In this document: positions 35,613-44,324 of the stretch, piece after piece
Layout of the letters: the number at the start of each line of letters is the position of its first letter
Numbering within the stretch: position 1 is the stretch's first letter
Assembly: GCA_017465625.1 (NCBI GenBank)
Contig: JAFTVV010000036.1
Span: 1-55,908, forward strand
From: Oscillospiraceae bacterium
Lineage (GTDB): Bacteria > Bacillota > Clostridia > Oscillospirales > Oscillospiraceae
DNA length: 55,908 bases
Direction: 5' to 3'
Made by a program: the position numbers and the translations under genes
The notes under the pieces: generated by a model
What the model was told of the DNA's origin: nothing
Database searches by the model: none
The model's input: only the letters and a program-made list of their open reading frames with translations

Positions 35613-36536
35613 TTAGCCCTTCATACCACCGATGGAAATATTGTTCATAATCTGCTTGTTGAAGATCAAAAACAGAATTGCGACGGGGATGATCGATATC
35701 AGCATACCTGCGAAATAAGTAGGTGTGCTCAATCCCAACTGGAACATATTATCCTTGTACAGATAAAGAGCTGTGGACAGTGTGGGATAGGACGGCAGAT
35801 ACAGCAGCGGTACATCGTAGCTGTTCCACGCGGAAATAAACTGCATAACCGAAAGAGATACAATAATCGGTCGTGCCTGGGGCAGCATCACCCGGAAAAA
35901 TACGGTGAAAGGTCCGGCACCGTCAATCTGCGCCGCCTCCGCATATCCTGTCGGCAAATTCCGGAAGAATGCATACACAATCAAAAAGTACATACCGTGA
36001 CCGGCACCCTGACCAATCAAAAACAGCGGAGAGTCCAGTATGCCCAGATTATCCAGCAATTGATAGTTGGCGGCAGTCTGTCCGTACACCGGAATCATCA
36101 TCTGCAAAACCACGAAAACATACAAAAACTTACGGCCGGGGAAATGCAGCCGTGCCACAGCGTATGCAAAAAATACCGTGGAGATCATTTTGGTTGCAGT
36201 CATACCAAAGCTGAACCAGAAGGAGTTCAGGATCAGTGTGAAATAATTGGTCGTAACCAGCTCACCATCAATATAGGATTCAAACACAAACTTTTCCATT
36301 GCCTTTTTGTAGTTGGAAAAGTCAATTTTCATGGGGATAAAGCTGCTGGGATGATCCAAATACCAGTCTTCGTCCGCAATGGACACGCCAAAGCCCCACA
36401 GGATCATCAGCACGAACAAAAAGCCCCAAATCAGCGGAATCAAGCCGAGAACATTGAACAGCGCACCGTTCTTTTTGATTTCAGACAGGCGGTTGTATGC
36501 CTTGGAGTCTTTCCGGAAAAGATGTCGTTTTGCCAT
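35613..36536 (-). CDS. ABC sugar transporter permease, MalG type
   Basis: This 307-residue permease has six predicted helices and the cytoplasmic EAA loop YAEAAQIDGAGPFTVFFRVMLPQARP (about residues 195-220) that docks the ATPase. The long first periplasmic segment (about 55-100) is typical of MalG-like units. It starts one base after the stop of its partner (TGATATG). No ATP-binding subunit is encoded here; a shared MsmK/MsiK-type ATPase elsewhere is presumed. Confidence 0.93.
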   Translation of the reverse strand: MAKRHLFRKDSKAYNRLSEIKKNGALFNVLGLIPLIWGFLFVLMILWGFGVSIADEDWYLDHPSSFIPMKIDFSNYKKAMEKFVFESYIDGELVTTNYFTLILNSFWFSFGMTATKMISTVFFAYAVARLHFPGRKFLYVFVVLQMMIPVYGQTAANYQLLDNLGILDSPLFLIGQGAGHGMYFLIVYAFFRNLPTGYAEAAQIDGAGPFTVFFRVMLPQARPIIVSLSVMQFISAWNSYDVPLLYLPSYPTLSTALYLYKDNMFQLGLSTPTYFAGMLISIIPVAILFLIFNKQIMNNISIGGMKG

Positions 36537-36537
36537 A

Positions 36538-37458
36538 TCAATACTCGACCTCCTCTCCGAAGCGATTCATCAGCCAGCGACCAACCACAACCAGCGGAAT
36601 GGTGAACACCGTGAAGATCAGTCCCACTGCCGCTACGTTGCCGTATTCAGAGGTCAGCCCCTGCAAGACCATATTGTACATCCAGAATGCGATGGTATTT
36701 GTTCCGTTCGCACCGCCGGTCAATGCAAGCACCGAGCCGGTTGCACCGAAAATACCGATGACCTGCAAAGTAATCATGGTCACAAAGGTAGGCCAGATCA
36801 GAGGCAAAACCACCTTGCGGAATTCTGTGAAAGGACCGATGCCTTCCAGCTTTCCGACTTCGATCAGTTCCTTGGGAATACGGGACATAGAGCCCAGCCA
36901 GATCATCAGGTTTCCGCCAATGCCCACAAAGATATCAAAAATCATAATGTAGAGCATACCGTCAGTAAAACGAAGGGATGCCATATTTTCTTTGCCGGTG
37001 ATATCCTTGACCGCTTCCATCACCGGACCGGTGGAGGACATCAGGTTGGCATAAAGCAGTGCCAGCATAATGCCGCCCACCGCACCGGGCAAATACAATG
37101 TCACGCGGGAGAAGCTGTAACCAATGCTCTTGCGGTAAATCAGATAGGAGAAGAACATTGTCAACGGCACCAACGTCATACCCATTACAAAGAACGTCAG
37201 TGTGTTGCGAAATGCCAGTCCCATATTGTTGTTGCCTACATCGGAAAAGATGTGATCCCACGCCCAAACGAAGTTATCCCATCCTTTTTCCATTGTAAAC
37301 TGATTGGTAAAGGCCAGATCAAACGTTTCAATCTGCACGCCCAGCCAGAAGATCAGCAGATGCAAGACTGCGGGAGCGCACAATACAATAATGCACAGCC
37401 AATCCCAAAATCCGTTTCTGTATTTCCTTTTCTTCAAAGGATGATTATTTTGCTTCAT
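36538..37458 (-). CDS. ABC sugar transporter permease, MalF type
   Basis: This 306-residue integral membrane protein has about six helices and the EAA loop LIEVGKLEGIGPFTEFRKVVLPLIWP (about residues 205-230). The FWLGVQIETFDLAFTNQF stretch after helix 1 is typical of the first carbohydrate permease. It starts 3 bp after the stop of the anchored giant. Together with the adjacent permease and binding protein it imports oligosaccharides released outside. Confidence 0.93.
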   Translation of the reverse strand: MKQNNHPLKKRKYRNGFWDWLCIIVLCAPAVLHLLIFWLGVQIETFDLAFTNQFTMEKGWDNFVWAWDHIFSDVGNNNMGLAFRNTLTFFVMGMTLVPLTMFFSYLIYRKSIGYSFSRVTLYLPGAVGGIMLALLYANLMSSTGPVMEAVKDITGKENMASLRFTDGMLYIMIFDIFVGIGGNLMIWLGSMSRIPKELIEVGKLEGIGPFTEFRKVVLPLIWPTFVTMITLQVIGIFGATGSVLALTGGANGTNTIAFWMYNMVLQGLTSEYGNVAAVGLIFTVFTIPLVVVGRWLMNRFGEEVEY

Positions 37459-37461
37459 TTC

Positions 37462-40400
37462 TTATCTGCCTCTCTTTGCCCTTTTCTTCAGCAGGAACAC
37501 GCCTGCTACTGCCACCAGTGCGCAGGCACCGACAATACTGATCCAGAGCACCGTCGTATTCTTCTGCCCGGATTGACCGGTTGTTGCATCACTGCTCTGG
37601 CGAACCACGCATTGAATGGTCAGCTCCTGCACATCCATATACACCTGATCCAGTACCAGCTTGCCGTCTTGTGTTACGGACAATTTCTGATCACCGACCA
37701 AAATGTATTCCACATAATGGCCATCCGCAATTGTTACGGTCAGCTCCAATGTACCGCCAAAGGGCAGCTTACCATCTGCAGCATCCCCACCCAGGGTCAC
37801 TGTGCAGTTTGCGTTTTCCTGCACGGAAAGGGTGTAGCTGCGCTGTACAGCCTCTGCCTTGATCGCGATATCACTGCGCACACTTCTGATCGTGCCGGAC
37901 CAGATGCCGGTTTTGGGATTGAACCGCAGCAACGATGTGATATCCAAACCGTTTGCCATAACACGAGGCTCAAAGCCCTTTTGTGCTGTGACGGTCACAA
38001 GCAGATCATCACCGGCCAATACCTGCTGCTGATCTACTGCCATTTCTAATTCCGGTGCTTTCTCAACCGTCACCGTGTGCATGGTGGTGTCCTCTGCGAT
38101 CTCGTAAGCAAAGGAAATGTGGCTCTTCAGTTCTTTAATCGTATAGCAGTATGCACCATCTGTACCGATCTGCACATCTGCGGTCACATCCGTACCGTTG
38201 ACGGTAAATGCAGAAAGCTTCGTGCCGGGCTTCGTAAAGAAGCTGATCACACCGGCCTTGGGTGCAGAAGCGGCATCGCTGTAGCCCTCCAATGCAGCCG
38301 GGAAATACAGCTCCGCAATATGTTCACCCCAACGCTCATAGGTGCGCATCTGTGCTTTATTTGCATCAGAAGACACGTCGGTAATGGTGTAAATGTCCTT
38401 CAGGCTATACAGGAAGTAGCTTTCTTCCATATCTGTGCCGTTACAGCTGAAATGTCCGCCGTAATGGCCACGTTCTACGCTGTCGTACCAGGCAACAGTT
38501 TCCATTGTATCTGCGGTCTTGCCTGCCTTGATATACCAGCGGTCGTATTTATACAGACCGTTTTCGTAGCACTTGACAATGCCCAATTCCACACAGACGT
38601 TATTGCCGGGTGCAAAGTAGCTGCTTGCAAAGGAAGCAAGTCTTACCATCGCAGCAGGATGGCAGAAATGTACCTGATTGGGTGTGATCTGGAACAGCGC
38701 ACCGCTGTTGCCCCACAAGGTGCTGACGTCGCCCAAAATACCGATGGGTATTTGGTTGAACTGGTTCGGCAGCTGAATACGGAAGCGCACTGCAGAATTC
38801 ACTTCTGCCTGCCCTTGGGAATCCACCATTCCGCCCAGGCTCACGCCGTAATGCTTGCCTTGCACTTCAATGGCTGCTTTGCCGGAGGTATCAAACAAAT
38901 CAAAAATACGTACAGGCTCGTCCACTGTCAGTTTCTTAACTTCCAGTTCTACCCGCAGCTGATCCGTTTCCACAGGCGCATCCAGCTCATATACCAGTTT
39001 TCCGTCAGTGCTCTGGATGGGCTGCAGCAATGTTCCGTTCAGATACAGACCCTTCAGCGCAACCTTATTATTGTAATCGGATTGGTAAAGCACGCTGATC
39101 TTGGAGGGCTCACCGGAGACCACCTGACTGATGACCTCTACAAAGTTCTTTCCGTCTGCCGTTTCACCGTTGATCACGGTTTCTACAGGCAGTTTCACGG
39201 TCTTTTTCATTGTGGAAAGGGTTACCGGAGAATCCTGCGATGTCAGCAGCATCATATATTTGCCCACAGGACGGCCAAAGTCCGTATCCTCCCAGGAGGC
39301 AATCTCTTCACCGTTGATCAGCAGGTAGACGCGGCGGCAATAGTTTCCGACACGCTTGCCGTCTTTTTCAATGACCACATCCCGAACGCCCATCTCCACC
39401 GTGTATGTTCCGGCATACGGGAAGGGCTTGATCACCTCGTGATCATTGGTGCCGTGGGCAATGTAAGCGGTATCCCACTTGGGTCTGAGCCAGACCTGCC
39501 AGCCGGAACCGGCTTCATCCCAGAAGTTGTCCTGCTGCTGTTTTGCCAGCGCCAGCCGCACTTCGGTGGCATCACCGGAAAGGGTCATTTTCACCCGAAT
39601 AGCGGTGTTGGACGAATTGAGTGCTTCGCCCAGCAAAATGGTCTGACCGCCGGGAATGGTATCTGCCGCAAAACCGGTCAGATCATAATAATCATAAACC
39701 GTGGGGTTCAGCTCCCGCAGTGCAACGCCCTCGCTGGTCAAGGAGATCAGTTTGCCGTTCACCGCATCCTGAGAGTTGAGCACATAGAATTGCTTACCCA
39801 CTTTTCTGTTCAAGTCGGTATCTTTATAGGAAAGAACTTCTTGCCCGTCAATCTTCAGGAAGATTTTACGGCAATACAGCCCTTGATCCACACCGTCCAT
39901 ATATTCGTGCAGATCCACAGTACCGATCTCTACAATATGTTCGGTTTTTGTAAATTCATAGTGGCCGGTGACCTGCCAATCGGTCTCACCGTGGGCCAGG
40001 TACACCTGACTGTGTTTTGGGCGGAGCCAGACCTGCCAGCCTGCGCCATCCCACATGCCCTCTGTCTTGGAGAAGCCGAAATTAAACTCGGTGGCATCCG
40101 TATTGACAGAAATAATGGAGCGAAAAGCAACATTTGTGCTCTGCTTGGCATTGCCAATCAACTGCACACCAGGCTTGATGGCAAATTCAGAAAGACCCAG
40201 CTTCAGCTCGGAAACATCCTGAACAATGTAGTTTTGTTCACGCAAATCCCGCAGATATGTACCATTTTCCCAGTTGCCTGCTCCGTCATAGACAAAGCTC
40301 TGTTTCTGGAAGGTGACTGCGTGATCGCCATTGCCGAAGACACCGTCAATCGTGACCACGTCTCCCTTTTGAGGCGGGTAGCAGAATTGTGCCAGGGGCA

Positions 40401-42897
40401 CATAGTACAGGTTTTCCAGCCACTTGTTTACCGTCAGGCCGGTCAACTCACCGTTGACATACACGCCACCGGAAGCTGCACTAAAGTGCATATTTCCTGT
40501 ATGTTCATCGTAAGGCAGCTGATCGGCAGGAGTTACACCAAAGTACAGGCCCTGTGTGCCATCCCCTGTCATATTTCTGCTGTCATTGGTCACCTCTACC
40601 GTTTCCGTAGGCTCGGCAATGGGCACAGGAGCAGTTTGGCTGACGGTCAAGCCCTCTGTGTAGAAGGTCAGATCGTTTTTAACTGTATATGCACCGATGT
40701 GAGATCCCTTTTGCAAGGTCACGGTATAGTTTCCGGGACGGGTGATTCCGGTTGTTGCGTCAAGAATCAGCAATACCGCGCCTGCATCCCGTACAGCGTA
40801 TACATTTCTCCGTTCCCCGTTTATGTACATACCGTCCAGAGGCTCCCAGGGAATCACAAGCTCCCCTGCCGCATCGCAATCCAGCCATACCACATAACGG
40901 GCAAGGTTGTTTTCCGGAATGTACTGCCACAAGCCTTTCTGGAAGCGGAACTCCACCGGTGCTGCCGGAGGGGTTGTGCCCACTGTTCCATCGGCATAAG
41001 TATAAAATACAAAGTCTTCTTTCAGGGTATACGCACCAAACTTGGTGCCGGCAGGAATGGTCACCTTGTGCTCTGCCTTATTGGTTGCCAGTGTAAAGGC
41101 GAAGCTGCCGTTGGGCACGCTCAGCTGGCTGTTAATCTGGAACCATACCTGTGCGGTGGCATCGTCCACCGGCGCCTGGATGCCGCTGATGGAGGTCAGC
41201 TTAAAGTCTGCAATGTCCGTATTTAAAATAATGTACCAGTCGCTGTTATTGGGGCGGTACATACTCTCCCGGATGCCGGTAATGCTGACGGTTTTTGTTT
41301 CCGGCTCAACAGGTGCGGTGGTTTCCGGCTCGGTAGTCTCCGGCTCGGTAGTCTCCGGCTCGGTGGTTTCCGGCTCGGTGGCTTCGGTGGTTAATGTGCC
41401 ATCGGCGTGGGTATAGAACACAAAGTCCTTTTGCAGGGTGTATTCACCCAAGACTGTTCCGGCAGGAATGGTGACCGTATGTTCCGCTTTGTTGGTGGCC
41501 AGTGTGAGGGAGAAGCTGCCGTTGGGCACGCCAAGTTGGCTGTTGATCTGAAACCATACCTGTGCGGTGGTTTCGTCCACCGGTGCTTTCAGACCGCTGA
41601 TGGCGGTCAGCTTAAAGTCTGCAATGTCCGTATTTAAAATAATGTACCAGTCGTTATTATTGGGGCGGTACATGCTCTCCCGGATGCCGGTAATGCTGAC
41701 GGTTTTTGCTTCCGGCTGAACCGGTGCGGTGGTTTCCGGCACGGTGGTCTCCGGCTCGGTGGTTTCGGTGGTCAATGTGCCGTCTGCGTGGGTGTAGAAT
41801 ACGAAGTCCTTTTGCAGGGTATATTCACCCAAGGCTGTTCCGGCAGGAATGGTGACCGTATGCTCTGCTTTAGTAGCGGCCAGCGTAAAGGAGAAGCTGC
41901 CATTGGGCACACCCACCTGACTGTTGATCTGGAACCATACCTGTGCGGTGGTATTATCCACCGGTGCTTTCAGACCACTGATCGCAGTCAGCTTAAAATC
42001 CGCAATGTCGGTATTGACAATGATATACCAGTCGTTATTGTTGGTGCGGTACAAAGCCTCACGGATGCCTGTGATGTTCACAGTCTTTTCATCCGGTGCG
42101 GGGAGTTCCGGCTCGGTGGTCTCCGGCTCGGTGATTTCAGCCGTGATTGTGCCGTCTGCGTGCGTATGGAACACGAAACCTTCTTTCAAGGTCTTCTCGC
42201 CCAGAACCGTTCCGGCAGGAATGGTCACCGTATGCTCCGCTTTGGTGGCGGCCAGCGTCAGAGCAAAGCTGCCTTCAGAAATGCCCAGCTGGCTGTTGAT
42301 CTGGAACCACACCTGTGCAGTGGTATCGTCCACCGGTGCTTTCAGACCACTGATAGCGGTCAGCGCAAAGTCCTCAATGTTTGTATCTAAAATAATGTAC
42401 CAGTCGTTATTATTGGGACGGTATGCACCCAACTGAATGCCGGTAATCTGCAGGCCCTGAGGTACAAGCTCCAGCGTGCCATCGACGTGGGTCTTGATTA
42501 CAACATCTTCTTTTAAAATGTATCCGCCCAGTTCGGTGCCGGCAGGAATCGTTGCGGTATGTTCCCCTTTATCTGCCGCCAGCGTCAGGGAGAAGCTGCC
42601 CTTGGAAACGCTCAGCTGACTGTTGATCTGGAACCACACCTGTGCTTCGGTATCATCTACCTCCGCTTTCAGTCCGCTGATAGCAGTCAGCTCAAAATCC
42701 GGGATGTCGGTATCTAATATGATGTACCAGTCATTGTTGTTTGGGCGGTAGACACCCACCTGAATATCTGTAACGCTGAACTCTTGTGGTTCTACTGCTG
42801 CAGCGCCCATGGGAAAATGCCCCAACAGCATCAGAATCGCCAGCAAGAGGCATATTCCGCTGCGCATATTCCCTTGTTTTTTGTTTACACCCATCAT
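37462..42897 (-). CDS. Giant membrane-anchored surface protein: DWYIIL repeats, paired beta-sandwich modules, C-terminal TM
   Basis: This 1811-residue protein is first in the operon. A signal peptide (1-~34, ending GAAAVEPQ) precedes five clear DWYIIL domains (about 36-640), separated by Thr-Glu-Pro linkers, and a degenerate sixth (about 640-755). Two paralogous beta-sandwich modules centre near residues 950 and 1130, sharing GWQVWLRPK, AHG, YCR-[RK] and DTD-x-x-R-x-VGK. A looser third lies near 1340-1500. The C-terminus has repetitive beta domains, a helix (about 1783-1805) and a basic tail KKRAKRGR, so the protein is anchored in the membrane with its bulk outside. No LPXTG. AAGGAGG fits the ATG at 42897. 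It may be the scaffold or glycan receptor of the locus; that role is inferred. Confidence 0.82.
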   Translation of the reverse strand: MMGVNKKQGNMRSGICLLLAILMLLGHFPMGAAAVEPQEFSVTDIQVGVYRPNNNDWYIILDTDIPDFELTAISGLKAEVDDTEAQVWFQINSQLSVSKGSFSLTLAADKGEHTATIPAGTELGGYILKEDVVIKTHVDGTLELVPQGLQITGIQLGAYRPNNNDWYIILDTNIEDFALTAISGLKAPVDDTTAQVWFQINSQLGISEGSFALTLAATKAEHTVTIPAGTVLGEKTLKEGFVFHTHADGTITAEITEPETTEPELPAPDEKTVNITGIREALYRTNNNDWYIIVNTDIADFKLTAISGLKAPVDNTTAQVWFQINSQVGVPNGSFSFTLAATKAEHTVTIPAGTALGEYTLQKDFVFYTHADGTLTTETTEPETTVPETTAPVQPEAKTVSITGIRESMYRPNNNDWYIILNTDIADFKLTAISGLKAPVDETTAQVWFQINSQLGVPNGSFSLTLATNKAEHTVTIPAGTVLGEYTLQKDFVFYTHADGTLTTEATEPETTEPETTEPETTEPETTAPVEPETKTVSITGIRESMYRPNNSDWYIILNTDIADFKLTSISGIQAPVDDATAQVWFQINSQLSVPNGSFAFTLATNKAEHKVTIPAGTKFGAYTLKEDFVFYTYADGTVGTTPPAAPVEFRFQKGLWQYIPENNLARYVVWLDCDAAGELVIPWEPLDGMYINGERRNVYAVRDAGAVLLILDATTGITRPGNYTVTLQKGSHIGAYTVKNDLTFYTEGLTVSQTAPVPIAEPTETVEVTNDSRNMTGDGTQGLYFGVTPADQLPYDEHTGNMHFSAASGGVYVNGELTGLTVNKWLENLYYVPLAQFCYPPQKGDVVTIDGVFGNGDHAVTFQKQSFVYDGAGNWENGTYLRDLREQNYIVQDVSELKLGLSEFAIKPGVQLIGNAKQSTNVAFRSIISVNTDATEFNFGFSKTEGMWDGAGWQVWLRPKHSQVYLAHGETDWQVTGHYEFTKTEHIVEIGTVDLHEYMDGVDQGLYCRKIFLKIDGQEVLSYKDTDLNRKVGKQFYVLNSQDAVNGKLISLTSEGVALRELNPTVYDYYDLTGFAADTIPGGQTILLGEALNSSNTAIRVKMTLSGDATEVRLALAKQQQDNFWDEAGSGWQVWLRPKWDTAYIAHGTNDHEVIKPFPYAGTYTVEMGVRDVVIEKDGKRVGNYCRRVYLLINGEEIASWEDTDFGRPVGKYMMLLTSQDSPVTLSTMKKTVKLPVETVINGETADGKNFVEVISQVVSGEPSKISVLYQSDYNNKVALKGLYLNGTLLQPIQSTDGKLVYELDAPVETDQLRVELEVKKLTVDEPVRIFDLFDTSGKAAIEVQGKHYGVSLGGMVDSQGQAEVNSAVRFRIQLPNQFNQIPIGILGDVSTLWGNSGALFQITPNQVHFCHPAAMVRLASFASSYFAPGNNVCVELGIVKCYENGLYKYDRWYIKAGKTADTMETVAWYDSVERGHYGGHFSCNGTDMEESYFLYSLKDIYTITDVSSDANKAQMRTYERWGEHIAELYFPAALEGYSDAASAPKAGVISFFTKPGTKLSAFTVNGTDVTADVQIGTDGAYCYTIKELKSHISFAYEIAEDTTMHTVTVEKAPELEMAVDQQQVLAGDDLLVTVTAQKGFEPRVMANGLDITSLLRFNPKTGIWSGTIRSVRSDIAIKAEAVQRSYTLSVQENANCTVTLGGDAADGKLPFGGTLELTVTIADGHYVEYILVGDQKLSVTQDGKLVLDQVYMDVQELTIQCVVRQSSDATTGQSGQKNTTVLWISIVGACALVAVAGVFLLKKRAKRGR
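40970..42795 (-). repeat. Five DWYIIL domain repeats of the anchored giant
   Basis: Repeat cores encoding [NS]-DWYII-[LV] lie near 42730, 42400, 42030, 41655 and 41235. The copies share VWFQINSQ and GLKAPVDDTTAQ and lack the VDGAAA segment of the nine-repeat giant, so they form a separate subfamily. Linkers are Thr-Glu-Pro rich; at about 41324-41383 a 15-bp tandem repeat encodes successive TEPET units. Confidence 0.92.
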
Positions 42898-43362
42898 AAA
42901 CAAATCCTCCTTATAGGTGAAGTCGATATCCTAATCCCTTATACAGGCTTCTTATCTGTTTTACAATATACCAATATCACTGGATTTTGGCTTGCTTTTA
43001 TTTTTATAATTGTCGATTTTTTATATTCTTTTGGCGGTAAATTTTGGCGTGTTGTGCATTTTAGACAAAACGGAAATTGCGTTTTACTGCACTTCATACA
43101 AATACCTTTGCTCTTTTTCATCGTTTTGTGTGCCGTTATTTTACATTTTAAAATAAATAATCGCAATAAGTAAAATTTGTATTGATGCTTCTTTAATGCA
43201 ATAAATTTGAATTTATACCGATTATTGTAACATATTTTGGATTTTTTAGGGTTTTAATTTCCTTTTGCGTACAATTTATTTTTTACATATTAAAAATTTT
43301 CGACACCCTATTGACAAACCATTTTTCCATTATCTATAATATCTGCAAACAGGAGGTGCCCT
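42898..43362. promoter_or_regulatory. AT-rich control region between the glycan operon and its AraC regulator
   Basis: These 465 bp hold no gene. Three copies of TTTTGGC lie at 42985, 43029 and 43042; the last two, as TTTTGGCG, are 13 bp apart. AAAACG-N7-CGTTTT forms an inverted repeat at 43067-43085. On the - strand I see no good -35/-10 pair for the operon, which fits an activator-dependent promoter. The direct repeats are candidate AraC-type half-sites and the inverted repeat a candidate repressor site; neither is proven. Confidence 0.5.
43311..43340 (+). promoter_or_regulatory. Consensus sigma-A promoter of the AraC regulator
   Basis: TTGACA at 43311-43316 and TATAAT at 43335-43340 are perfect hexamers with an 18-bp spacer. 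The predicted start near 43347 leaves a 16-nt leader containing the AGGAGGTG ribosome site. Confidence 0.85.
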
Positions 43363-44256
43363 ATGGAAAACTTTAACGAAAAATTACGAACCAATTATTT
43401 CCATTACCAGCGAAGCATCCCCGGCACCGATTGCGCCTATCTCTACTCGTCTATTTCAGCACCGATGCACCGGCACGAGGATTTTTATGAATTTTCATTG
43501 GTAACCTACGGCAGTTTTATCAATCACCACAACGGTCATTCCCATACCATCCGGAAAAACTGCCTGCTGTATTTTCGCTGCCAGGAAAGCCACAGCATCA
43601 GCGCCGGCAACGAGCAAAGCACCCACTTTTCTTTTATTGTGAAAAAAGAGCGCTTTGAAGCATTGTGTCAGCAGTTTTTCCCCGGCTCTAACTTCTTCAG
43701 CAGTCACGCCTGCATTGAAAAACAACTGACGGAGCTGCAGGGTGAATACCTGGCAGACCTCTTTAAAGCGCTGTACATCTGCGCCCCCGGTGACGATCTG
43801 ACCGGCCGTATCGAAATGTTTTTATATAACGCCATGGCACTGGTGCAATCCAACACTGAAACGCAGCACAGCGAGCGTTCTACCGATCGGTATATCGACA
43901 AGTTGCTTACCAATCTGAATAATTATGCCTATGTGCCGCTGAAGGTCAGTCAGATTTACAAGGAATACCCTGTTGCCCAATCCACCCTGATCAACAGCTT
44001 CCGCAGACGGACCGGCTATACCATTATTCAGTATCTTGGCATTAAAAAAATGGAGTACGCCGCCCAATTGCTGCGTGACTCCGAAAACAACGTGACCGAT
44101 ATTGCCGCGGCCGTGGGCATCTCCTCCCTGAGCCACTTCATTCACAAATTCAAGGAGCATTTTGGCGTCTCTCCCAAGGAATACCAGCTGCTCCACGCGG
44201 TAGACACCGCTGCGGATTTATTTGCCAAAGCAAAAGACGATCTGCCTAATATGTAA
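43363..44256 (+). CDS. AraC-family transcriptional regulator of the glycan operon
   Basis: This 297-residue regulator has an N-terminal cupin-like ligand domain (about 15-110, beginning APMHRHEDFYEFSLV) and a C-terminal double helix-turn-helix (about 180-280). The last helix carries NVTDIAAAVGISSLSHFIHKFKEHFGVSPKEYQ, the AraC signature. AGGAGGTG precedes the ATG. It is transcribed divergently from the 34.5-kb glycan operon, so it probably activates that operon in response to a sugar. The strong consensus promoter suggests steady basal expression. Confidence 0.88.
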   Translation: MENFNEKLRTNYFHYQRSIPGTDCAYLYSSISAPMHRHEDFYEFSLVTYGSFINHHNGHSHTIRKNCLLYFRCQESHSISAGNEQSTHFSFIVKKERFEALCQQFFPGSNFFSSHACIEKQLTELQGEYLADLFKALYICAPGDDLTGRIEMFLYNAMALVQSNTETQHSERSTDRYIDKLLTNLNNYAYVPLKVSQIYKEYPVAQSTLINSFRRRTGYTIIQYLGIKKMEYAAQLLRDSENNVTDIAAAVGISSLSHFIHKFKEHFGVSPKEYQLLHAVDTAADLFAKAKDDLPNM

Positions 44257-44258
44257 AA

Positions 44259-44304
44259 AAGCAATCCCATCTAAGCCATTCCGGCTCAGATGGGATTATT
44301 GCTT
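44259..44304. terminator. Bidirectional terminator between the AraC gene and kdgK
   Basis: AAGCAATCCCATCT pairs with AGATGGGA and TTGCTT across a small bulge, with an inner AGCC/GGCT stem. An A-run lies on the left side and a T-rich end on the right. It serves the convergent ends of the araC-type gene and the galacturonate operon. Confidence 0.75.
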
Positions 44305-44324
44305 CTGTTCATTGGAAGCTCAAA

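Noticed and set aside
38077-41226. Long + strand open frame of about 1050 codons
   Set aside because: It is antisense to the anchored giant, whose signal peptide, repeats and membrane anchor are coherent.
37462-42897. Cellulosome or sortase scaffold
   Set aside because: No cohesin, dockerin duplicated DxNxDG loops, LPXTG or SLH motifs were visible in any of the three giants.
42898-43362. CcpA cre site
   Set aside because: No sequence close enough to TGWAANCGNTNWCA was found; AAAACG-N7-CGTTTT has the wrong half-site spacing.
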